A stretch of DNA of 18,504 nt, from assembly GCA_024280815.1 (NCBI GenBank), contig JAJRPL010000079.1:1-18504 (forward strand), in the 5' to 3' direction. This stretch comes from Bacteroidota bacterium. GTDB taxonomy: Bacteria > Bacteroidota > Bacteroidia > Flavobacteriales > Flavobacteriaceae. Each line of letters opens with the position of its first letter. Within the stretch, counting starts at the first letter, position 1. Both the position numbers and the translations under genes were made by a program. The notes under the pieces were generated by a model. That model saw only the letters and a list, made by a program, of their open reading frames with translations, did no database searches and had not been told where the DNA came from. Shown piece after piece: positions 1 through 5,322 of the stretch.

Positions 1-21
1 TATACAAGATAATATGGGCAT
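1..21 (-). CDS. Start of a leftward gene, cut by the window edge
   Basis: Seven codons (MPILSCI) run off the left edge. An AAGG-type ribosome binding site lies about 9 bases upstream of the ATG (AAGGTAA, then TAAAATA, then ATG). It follows the methyltransferase stop by about 60 bases on the same strand, so it would be the next gene of the leftward operon. Nothing can be said of its product. The start call rests only on the binding site and operon position. Confidence 0.35.
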
Positions 22-82
22 TATTTTATTACCTTGTACTGCTGGGTATAATACGTTTAATGTTGATGATAGGTTTTGTGTT

Positions 83-973
83 TTAATCATTGTTGTTTTC
101 CTCAAAAATATCTAAATTAACACTTTTAGCGTTTTCTAAATCTTTAACTGATTGAATATAATAACTCTCTTTCAGCTCAATTCCTACAAATTTTCTATTC
201 ATTTGTAAAGATACATAACCTTCGCTGCCAATTCCTGTAAATGGCGACAATACTACTTCTTTTGGGTTTGTCCATAATTCTATAGCACGTTCTATTACTT
301 TTAATTGTAATGGGCATATATGACGTTCATCTGCATCATCTTTAGCCGATCTATGTTGTAATGTGTCTCCAGGAACAATATCACTCCATATTGGGCTTGC
401 TACGTTTTGCCATTTTTGTACAGGGTATTCTTTTGGATCATGAATTACCTTTTCTCCATTTTCTCCTGAATTTCTCATTGTCACAAGATAATCTGGTATT
501 CCTTGCCTGGCCATTGTGGAATTATTGCGAACTGTTTTATGCAACAAACCTAACGCTTTTGTTCTTTGCATTGCAATAACAGGGTCTTTCCATATAGTTA
601 CTTCTGAATGAAAAATAAACCCATGTTTTTGAAAAGCCCTAATTAAATCTCCTCTAAAATCTCGTAACCCAATAAAACCATCTTTTGTTTTGCTTGTAGG
701 TAATAACATACAATGGAACGATAGGTTTCTACCTGGCTTTAAAACTCTTTGTAATTCTTTAATTATAAAATCAAAATGAGTAAAAAAATCATCATAATCT
801 CTACAATTACCTAAATCTCTTGGTGAGTTAGAATATACATATAGCCCACAAAAAGGAGGACTAAAAATTGAATAATCAATGCTATTTGTTTCTAACATTT
901 TCAACACTTCACAGCTATCACCGTTATACATGGCATAGTTATCTTTTACTTCTTGATTTAATACTGCGCTCAT
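83..973 (-). CDS. Beta-class DNA methyltransferase (N4-cytosine or N6-adenine)
   Basis: This protein probably transfers a methyl group from S-adenosylmethionine to an exocyclic amino group of a base in phage DNA. Of 296 residues, the catalytic motif IV is SPPF at 38-41 and the AdoMet-binding motif I is SPFTGIGSEG at about 243-252. That order (IV before I) is the beta class of the N6_N4_Mtase family (PF01555). The region between them, about 110-230, would contain the target-recognition part. An S rather than D in motif IV is commonest in N4-cytosine enzymes, so m4C is slightly favoured, but this is inference. The ATG has an AGG ribosome binding site (CAGGTATAAAA then ATG). It lies 115 bases downstream of an SNF2-type helicase in the same operon, a pairing often seen in phages. 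No restriction nuclease is visible nearby, so self-protection or epigenetic marking is more likely than a complete restriction system. Confidence 0.88.
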   Translation of the reverse strand: MSAVLNQEVKDNYAMYNGDSCEVLKMLETNSIDYSIFSPPFCGLYVYSNSPRDLGNCRDYDDFFTHFDFIIKELQRVLKPGRNLSFHCMLLPTSKTKDGFIGLRDFRGDLIRAFQKHGFIFHSEVTIWKDPVIAMQRTKALGLLHKTVRNNSTMARQGIPDYLVTMRNSGENGEKVIHDPKEYPVQKWQNVASPIWSDIVPGDTLQHRSAKDDADERHICPLQLKVIERAIELWTNPKEVVLSPFTGIGSEGYVSLQMNRKFVGIELKESYYIQSVKDLENAKSVNLDIFEENNND

Positions 974-1088
974 TTTTATACCTGGTTTATAAATTATTTG
1001 TTTACACTCTATTTACTATATAACTATAAGTTACATGGTTTACATAATAAAAATAAATTATTTAATTTTTCTCTTAATTTTACATTAA

Positions 1089-2449
1089 TTAAAAAACTGG
1101 CAATTCTATTTGATTTTCTGGAATATAACTATTAGATTCTTTTCTGGTTCCAAGTATTTCCATTTGTATAGATTCACTCAACATTGATGATAATTCATCA
1201 GCCATCAATTTTGCATTTTTTTCTTTTATTTTTAAATTATCTACTACTGCACCTTCAGTATCTGCTGAAAAAACATGAACATTTACTTGTTCTTTTTGCC
1301 CAAACCTCCAGCAACGCCTAACAGACTGATAATATGACTCAAATGAGTCTGTTACTCCAACAAAAGCCATATTATGGCACCTTTGCATATTCAAGCCAAA
1401 ACCTGCTATTTTTGGCTTAGAAACTAATATTTTTACATCCCCATGACAAAAACCTAACAATCTTTCTTCTTTTATTTCAGGTTTGTGTGACCCTTTAACT
1501 TCAACCGCACCATCAATTAATTTTGTTAGTAATTCTGACTCACTATTTAATTCACACCAAACCAACCATGTACCGCCTACATTGTTTATCATATCAGCGC
1601 AAATATTTACTCTTTCATTAATAGATTCTCTTCTTGCCCTTTTTCTATCCATTAATGTCGACGATTGATTGGCAAATATTTGGCCTTCTTTTGGTATTGT
1701 TTTAATAACGTGCTGAATCACATTTAATTGCGGTAAATCATACGTTGAACCATCATAACCTAATTCACTAGGGTTTCTAATTAATGCACCCCACGATGAT
1801 ACCCATTTCCAAAATATATACTTGCAATGCCCTTTTAATCTCCATTTATTAGCTAACTTCATATCATTAATAAAAAACTCAGCTAACATTTCAGAATGTG
1901 ATCTTATCTCTAAAAATTCAGCATGGGTTCCTAGCTCAGTAAAATCATTTGGGCTTGGGGTGGCTGTGCAACATAGCTTATATGGTGTTTTACTAAATTC
2001 AGAAAGTAATATTTTTAATGTTTTAGATTGAAAGTTTTTTATAATAGAGCTTTCATCTAAAACAACAGCTATAAATTGACTGCAATCAAACAAATGCAAT
2101 CTATCATAATTTGTTATATTTATTCCGTCTTTTATTTCTTCGTTTTCCTTTACATAATTAACATTAATACCAAAATTAACCCCTTCTTGTACTGTTTGTT
2201 GTGATATTGCTAATGGACACAATATTAGTATTTTACCACCTAATTCTTTGTGTATAGTGTCAGCCCATGACAATTGTATTATTGTTTTTCCGAGTCCTGT
2301 AGCCGCAAATATAGCACACCTGCCACGTTTTAAAGCCCAATTAACTAGATCACGTTGATGTGGAAACAACCCTTTTGTTTTAGTTTCTACATTTAATCCT
2401 GATGGTGAAATTGATTCTAATTTTTTTTTATAAAATCATTGTATTCCAT
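1089..2449 (-). CDS. SNF2-type DNA helicase with a frameshift near the N-terminus
   Basis: This is an SF2/SNF2-family ATPase expected to translocate on double-stranded DNA. Motif I (ATGLGKT), motif II (DESS), motif III (TATPSPND) and motif VI (QSVRRCWRFGQ) are all present and in order. The ATG at 2449 has a good binding site (AAAGGTAA), but that frame reads MEYNDFIKKN and stops in the A9 tract at 2421-2429. The remaining frame, from LESISPSGL onward, is open to the stop at 1089. One extra A, or a -1 slip on A-AAA-AAA, gives a continuous 453-residue protein beginning MEYNDFIKKKLESISPSGL, which looks like the usual N-terminus of phage SNF2 proteins. The alternative is a TTG start at 2369 giving 426 residues, but it has no good binding site and cuts the lead-in to the helicase core. 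The gene sits upstream of the methyltransferase. Family assignment is firm; how the first 27 residues are joined is uncertain. Confidence 0.87.
2421..2429 (-). other. A9 homopolymer at the helicase frame junction
   Basis: On the coding strand nine consecutive A bases follow ATT-TTA-T. Read from the ATG at 2449 the frame is ATA AAA AAA AAT TAG. A -1 shift on the A-AAA-AAA heptamer gives AAA TTA GAA and enters the long helicase frame. This could be a programmed ribosomal frameshift, transcriptional slippage, phase variation or an undercalled homopolymer. Confidence 0.6.
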
Positions 2450-2506
2450 ATAAAAATTACCTTTTAAATTAAAATTATTTGTTATTTATAATAATTCATA
2501 AACAAA

Positions 2507-2698
2507 CTACATCAATCCATAAACCCCACCACGATTATCCTTAGTTTTTTTAAAGAAAACTATCTTTTCTCTTATCAATTTATCTAATGTTTTTTTAACT
2601 GAAAATCTATTTATTTCCAAAACAGCTGCAAATTCACCTACATATAACGGCTCTTTTTCTTCAATTAACATTAATAAAATATCATCTTCTATTGACAA
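2507..2698 (-). CDS. Small winged-helix protein, probable DNA-binding regulator
   Basis: A 63-residue protein whose sequence fits a compact winged helix: helix 1 at about 3-14, helix 2 at 17-27 (LYVGEFAAVLEI), recognition helix at 31-44 (RFSVKKTLDKLIREK) and a beta wing at 46-62. The start is TTG at 2698, 8 bases after an AAAGG binding site; an upstream ATG is out of frame. It lies between a tail-anchored protein and the helicase, in the leftward operon. It resembles in general fold the proteins at 11912-12268 and 16061-16336, though they are not obviously close copies. No specific regulator family is recognised. A role in controlling phage early genes is inference. Confidence 0.65.
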   Translation of the reverse strand: MSIEDDILLMLIEEKEPLYVGEFAAVLEINRFSVKKTLDKLIREKIVFFKKTKDNRGGVYGLM

Positions 2699-2711
2699 AA
2701 TAACATCCTTT

Positions 2712-2999
2712 TTAAATTAATATAATTGTTAATAAATATCCAATTACCAAAACAAACGCACAACCTAATTTACATAAATAAATTAATATTTTTTTTAATT
2801 TTTCTATCTCCATATATTTATCTGCTAGTGAATTATTAATCGCAATATTGTTTTTTTGTATTGCAAATAATGAATCATTGCATCTACTAATTTCTAAATT
2901 CTTATAATCCAACTCATCACAAACATTATCGTATTTTGATCTAAAAACTAATATATTTTTTATATTTTTAAAGAATTTTATTTTATTTATAATTGACAT
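2712..2999 (-). CDS. Small coiled-coil protein with C-terminal membrane anchor
   Basis: A 95-residue protein with no recognised family. Residues about 25-72 are rich in charged and polar residues with heptad-like spacing of hydrophobics, consistent with a coiled coil. Residues about 74-95 (LCKLGCAFVLVIGYLLTIILI region) are a single hydrophobic span reaching the C-terminus, so it looks tail-anchored with the bulk in the cytoplasm. The ATG has an AAGGTAA binding site 5 bases upstream. It is the first gene after the consensus promoter at 3033-3061 and thus heads the leftward operon. Its function is unknown. Confidence 0.6.
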   Translation of the reverse strand: MSIINKIKFFKNIKNILVFRSKYDNVCDELDYKNLEISRCNDSLFAIQKNNIAINNSLADKYMEIEKLKKILIYLCKLGCAFVLVIGYLLTIILI

Positions 3000-3032
3000 T
3001 AGTAGTTACCTTATTTATGAATTGATCGTAAT

Positions 3033-3061
3033 AATTTATCACTTTTATATGTTTGTGTCAA
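3033..3061 (-). promoter_or_regulatory. Sigma70-type promoter for the leftward operon
   Basis: Reading leftward, TTGACA (3061-3056), a 17-base spacer and TAAATT (3038-3033). The -35 box is perfect consensus and the spacing optimal. It lies about 35 bases upstream of the ATG at 2999, just beyond the terminator of the structured RNA. Confidence 0.7.
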
Positions 3062-3094
3062 ACTATTATTTTTATGTGAAACCTAAAATTAATC

Positions 3095-3122
3095 AAAAAA
3101 AAAATTCCATCTAATTTGATGG
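3095..3122 (-). terminator. Rho-independent terminator of the structured RNA
   Basis: On the minus strand, CCATC-AAATTA-GATGG (3122-3107), then AA and ten T bases (3104-3095). The uninterrupted T tract is only on this strand. It fixes the orientation of the upstream structured region as leftward and insulates it from the operon promoter at 3033-3061. Confidence 0.8.
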
Positions 3123-3136
3123 CTATGTAAAAAATT

Positions 3137-3191
3137 ATGCTAGATTGCAAATAGTCTCTTAGTCTAGCGTCTATCTCATTACGTTATTTGC
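3137..3191 (-). other. H-type pseudoknot inside the structured RNA
   Basis: Two interleaved perfect or near-perfect helices. GCAAATA (3191-3185) pairs with TATTTGC (3153-3147), 7 bp. ACGCTAGA (3170-3163) pairs with TCTAGCAT (3144-3137), 8 bp with one G-U-type pair. The second helix begins inside the loop of the first and closes outside it, so both together require a pseudoknot. Only 2 bases separate the two 3' strands, compatible with coaxial stacking. Confidence 0.5.
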
Positions 3192-3291
3192 TCAACGCCC
3201 TTAGTTAGCTTTTATCATAAGGGATTGCTTGTTTAAAGACCATAAAGTCATGTCATCTATAAGCAGCAGAAACTTTAAATTTAAAATATGT

Positions 3292-3407
3292 GGGTCGGGG
3301 AATGATTCTAACATCATATGATAAAAGTACGTTTAACTAGTATACGTCATGCATCCATTTTTATCGCCTAAATATTAGGTACATTTAACCGCTCTGTCAC
3401 CCCACCC
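3292..3407 (-). other. tRNA-like (type II, serine-like) element without an anticodon loop
   Basis: Leftward from 3406: acceptor strand GGTGGGG, TG at positions 8-9, a 3-bp D stem ACA/TGT with loop GAGCGGTTAAA (very like tRNA-Ser), a single A26, then a 5-bp stem CCTAA/TTAGG at the anticodon position with a loop of only three bases (TAT, 3374-3372). A long variable arm closed by GATAAAA/TTTTATC (3365-3359 with 3326-3320) follows, then a T arm with loop TTAGAAT, and acceptor strand CCCGACC pairing 6 of 7. The T loop lacks the invariant C56, the T stem has a mismatch, and the 3' end is CACA, not CCA. It therefore cannot decode as written. It is either a decayed tRNA gene or a tRNA mimic. Confidence 0.42.
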
Positions 3408-3410
3408 ATT

Positions 3411-3440
3411 ATAAAAAGCCCATTTTTTAACAGGCGGGCT
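3411..3440 (-). terminator. Leftward hairpin with short T tail
   Basis: On the minus strand AGCCC (3440-3436) pairs with GGGCT (3421-3417) around a 14-base loop, followed by five T bases. It is a plausible terminator for the gene at 3590-3829, or the first hairpin of the structured RNA. A TATAAT box (3413-3408) overlaps its tail but has no matching -35 box. Confidence 0.5.
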
Positions 3441-3539
3441 ATCCTGATATTCTACAAGTCATAATATATTAATATGTTTGTTTTTTTAATTTATATGTTT
3501 ATATGTTTAACAAGATAATTAAATTATGATTGTTATTTT

Positions 3540-3569
3540 ATTATACTACAATAATTTTTTAAAGCACAA
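3540..3569 (-). promoter_or_regulatory. Possible promoter for the structured RNA
   Basis: Leftward: TTGTGC (3569-3564), 18-base spacer, TATAAT (3545-3540). The -10 box is perfect and the -35 box matches at the first three and the last but one positions only partly. Transcription would begin near 3533, about 90 bases before the first hairpin. The surrounding stretch 3441-3589 is very AT-rich and otherwise empty. Confidence 0.35.
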
Positions 3570-3589
3570 TAAACTAATCAATTACATGT

Positions 3590-3829
3590 CTAATTAATAA
3601 TAAATTCCGTACATTTTGGTAGTATTTTTACTTTTATGATGTTTTTATCTAATTTACTCCAGGACACTCCATTATCTAAATCAATTACTATTTGTGATGC
3701 TCTTATGACGCATTTTCCGTTATAACAACGATCATTATCAACAATAATAATTCCAATATCACCCACATTCATATCTTTAAATAAAACTAACCCATCATTG
3801 TTATTTTTTTCTTTTAATATTAATCCCAT
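3590..3829 (-). CDS. Conserved-looking small phage protein of unknown function
   Basis: The ATG at 3829 is chosen because a strong binding site (AGAGAGGAAAT) lies 5-14 bases upstream. A longer frame from a TTG at 3898 exists, but its AAGG sits directly on the start codon. The 79-residue product (MGLILKEKNNND to CTEFIIN) is mostly beta-rich, with the stretch DMNVGDIGIIIVDNDRCYNGKCVIRA suggesting a small beta-barrel. It looks like the short hypothetical proteins common among phage early genes, with phrasing such as NVGDIG and LPKCTEF, but I can name no function. It is transcribed away from the 4004-4785 operon, from the minus-strand promoter at 3964-3991. Confidence 0.6.
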   Translation of the reverse strand: MGLILKEKNNNDGLVLFKDMNVGDIGIIIVDNDRCYNGKCVIRASQIVIDLDNGVSWSKLDKNIIKVKILPKCTEFIIN

Positions 3830-3933
3830 ATTTATTTCCTCTCTTTTAAAATAAATATCTCTATCAGCAATATTATCTGAATTAAAAACAAAAATCAACC
3901 TTTTTTTTAAAATAAATTAATTTAAAATAAAAC

Positions 3934-3962
3934 TTGACTAACAATACCATAATTGATAAAAT
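3934..3962 (+). promoter_or_regulatory. Sigma70-type promoter for the 4004-4785 operon
   Basis: TTGACT (3934-3939), a 17-base spacer and TAAAAT (3957-3962). Five of six bases match consensus in each box. Transcription would start near 3969, giving a leader of about 35 bases before the ATG at 4004. Confidence 0.72.
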
Positions 3963-3963
3963 A

Positions 3964-3991
3964 ATTATAACTTAAGAAAATAATACAACAA
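3964..3991 (-). promoter_or_regulatory. Possible leftward promoter for the gene at 3590-3829
   Basis: Leftward TTGTTG (3991-3986), 16-base spacer, TATAAT (3969-3964). It abuts the rightward promoter at 3934-3962, so the two would interfere with each other. Confidence 0.42.
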
Positions 3992-4003
3992 CGGAGAATA
4001 GCA

Positions 4004-4150
4004 ATGATTGATTGTAAAAACATGACCTCAAAAAACAACCCTTATAATGAAGAATCATCAATTATAGACACCATAAACAATACGGCGCAAGACATAATTA
4101 CCCTTGTTTTTATTATTGTGTTTTTTGTTTTTGCTTTGGGGGCTGGTTAG
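4004..4150 (+). CDS. Small single-span membrane protein
   Basis: A 48-residue frame starting ATG at 4004 with a GGAG binding site 8 bases upstream, directly downstream of a good promoter. Residues 1-30 are polar (MIDCKNMTSKNNPYN onward), and residues about 31-47 form one hydrophobic span of I, T, L, V, F, A and G ending at the C-terminus. It therefore looks tail-anchored with its N-terminus in the cytoplasm. Its TAG stop is followed immediately by the ATG of the next gene, so translation is probably coupled. The product and function are not recognised. The binding site, promoter and neighbours make it a real gene. Confidence 0.68.
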   Translation: MIDCKNMTSKNNPYNEESSIIDTINNTAQDIITLVFIIVFFVFALGAG

Positions 4151-4336
4151 ATGTCAGATATAACAATGTGCAAAGATATAAAATGTCCATTAAAAGATAA
4201 ATGCTATAGATTTACCGCTTTTGTAAATCCGTATAGACAATCATATTTTTTAGATATGAAATATAGTATTGATGGTGCTGGTACTGATGATTGTGAGATG
4301 TTTTGGAATAATGATAAAAAAACGATTATCAATTAA
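4151..4336 (+). CDS. Small cysteine-containing phage protein of unknown function
   Basis: A 61-residue protein with cysteines at 7, 12, 18 and 48. The N-terminal signature CKDIKCPLKDKCYRF followed by NPYRQSYF is one I associate with a widespread family of short phage proteins of unknown function. The spacing could bind a metal or an iron-sulfur cluster, which is only inference. It starts directly after the TAG of the upstream membrane protein, without its own clear binding site, so coupled translation is likely. It is the middle gene of a three-gene operon. Confidence 0.7.
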   Translation: MSDITMCKDIKCPLKDKCYRFTAFVNPYRQSYFLDMKYSIDGAGTDDCEMFWNNDKKTIIN

Positions 4337-4368
4337 ATGTTTTAATTTTTTAAAAAAGTGAGGATAAA

Positions 4369-4785
4369 ATGAATAAAAAAGAAAATAAAAATGTAATTAT
4401 ACTAGATTGTGGCATTAAGGTTTTGCATTTTAATGTAAATCAACTTAAAAATAAGAAAAATAAGTTCGTCACTAGCAATGGTTATGAAGTAAAAGAATTA
4501 AGCTATCGCAGTAATATTTCTTACTTTCCTATATTTGGTTGTTTTACTGATGGAGAGTTTTGTAACTGGATTAGAAGTGGTATTCATCCTTGTATAGATG
4601 ATCTAAAATTATTCATGGTATATAGTCCTAAAAAGAAAAAACCAAAAACAAAAGGCTGGATTAATATTTATGCTTGTGATGAATGTTCAAACATATTCGA
4701 CACCAAAAAAGAAGCTAAAGAAAACATCCCAGAATGGCTAAAAGAAGATGGCTCATACATAACAACCATAAAGATACGCTATTAG
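4369..4785 (+). CDS. Hypothetical phage protein with small cysteine cluster
   Basis: A 138-residue protein with a good GAGGA binding site 6 bases before its ATG. The first 60 residues look beta-rich. The middle holds CNWIRSGIHPC. The C-terminal part has a two-cysteine element (ACDEC at about 102-106) and a lysine-rich stretch (PKKKKPKTKGW) just before it. The phrase KGWINIY with KEAKE is familiar from phage hypothetical proteins, but no function is known to me. It is the last gene of its operon, and a strong terminator follows about 100 bases downstream. Confidence 0.68.
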   Translation: MNKKENKNVIILDCGIKVLHFNVNQLKNKKNKFVTSNGYEVKELSYRSNISYFPIFGCFTDGEFCNWIRSGIHPCIDDLKLFMVYSPKKKKPKTKGWINIYACDECSNIFDTKKEAKENIPEWLKEDGSYITTIKIRY

Positions 4786-4881
4786 TACAAAATAACGCAA
4801 CATAGATGCCATAGTTTAAACGATAACAAAAATGATATGTCAAAGTATAGGTAAAAGTTAAAATCCTAAGCAACCACTCAT

Positions 4882-4915
4882 AAACCAGCTAAGTTAATTC
4901 AAAGCTGGTTTTTTT
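4882..4915 (+). terminator. Rho-independent terminator of the 4004-4785 operon
   Basis: AAACCAGCT (4882-4890) pairs with AGCTGGTTT (4903-4911), loop of 12 bases, followed by a T run to 4915. Nine-pair stem, well formed on the plus strand. Confidence 0.82.
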
Positions 4916-4976
4916 ATGCTTAAAATAGTGAAATATTGCCAAAATAATTAATAAATACACGTCTATGTTTTTTAAA

Positions 4977-5258
4977 TACTTTTATTATTACATGTAAGCT
5001 TATGATATTAAAAATAAAACATAAAAAAAACAAAAAAACATGTGTTCCTATCTAAATAAATAAAATACGCGTTTTCAATAAAATCAATGGCTTATATATT
5101 TCTATGTTTTCTACTTAGAATGTGTTACTTTTATACTTTTATTATATAATAATAAAAAAAATAATAATTATACTATATATAACAGTAGGTTATAAAGAAA
5201 CATCCCCAAATAATAAAAGTAAAAATAAAAGTAAAACGCATGTTTTTGTTGTTTTTAT
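4977..5258. other. AT-rich iteron-like region, candidate replication origin
   Basis: This non-coding stretch lies between two convergent terminators and next to the primase gene. The octamer TACTTTTA occurs three times on the plus strand (4977-4984, 5126-5133, 5134-5141; the last two in tandem) and twice inverted (5214-5221, 5226-5233), often continued by TTAT. Two arms of about 20 bases (5021-5042 and 5239-5258; ATAAAA, then A-rich, ending CATG) form an imperfect inverted repeat around the centre. The core at 5141-5185 is almost pure A and T. Position and layout suggest an origin, but simple sequence could produce such repeats by chance. Confidence 0.35.
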
Positions 5259-5273
5259 AATTACCCTAAACAC

Positions 5274-5296
5274 AAAAAAGCCGCTAAAAAGCGGCT
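5274..5296 (-). terminator. Rho-independent terminator of the primase gene
   Basis: Leftward AGCCGC (5296-5291), loop TTTTTA, GCGGCT (5284-5279), then T bases to 5274. It lies 27 bases past the primase stop codon. Confidence 0.85.
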
Positions 5297-5322
5297 AATA
5301 ATTTATTTATTATAAAACTATC

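Larger units (their letters stand above)
3095..3440 (-). ncRNA. Candidate structured non-coding RNA with tRNA-like and pseudoknot parts
   Basis: About 590 bases between the genes at 2999 and 3590 hold no convincing protein gene. On the minus strand they hold, in order: a hairpin at 3440-3417 with a T tail, a tRNA-like fold at 3407-3292, a 7-bp stem (3279-3273 with 3238-3232), a hairpin TAAGGG/CCCTTA (3223-3218 with 3203-3198) extended by three further pairs, an H-type pseudoknot at 3191-3137, and a terminator with T10 at 3122-3095. The region is also visibly less AT-biased than its flanks. A promoter-like pair lies upstream at 3540-3569. I recognise no known family: it is not a canonical tmRNA (no tag-peptide frame or CCA), RNase P or 6S RNA. 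Large ornate phage RNAs of the GOLLD and ROOL kind also lie near tRNAs, but those are longer and similarity is not shown. The structure is read by eye and no folding was computed. Confidence 0.5.

Noticed and set aside
2..118. Open frame on the plus strand at the left edge, about 38 codons
   Set aside because: It overlaps the methyltransferase C-terminus on the other strand and shows no recognised features; the minus-strand gene start with a binding site explains the same bases better.
3292..3407. A functional tRNA
   Set aside because: There is no anticodon loop, no C56 and no CCA end, so it was called tRNA-like only.
3830..3898. N-terminal extension of the gene at 3590-3829 from a TTG
   Set aside because: The AAGG sits directly on the TTG, and the ATG at 3829 has a much better site.
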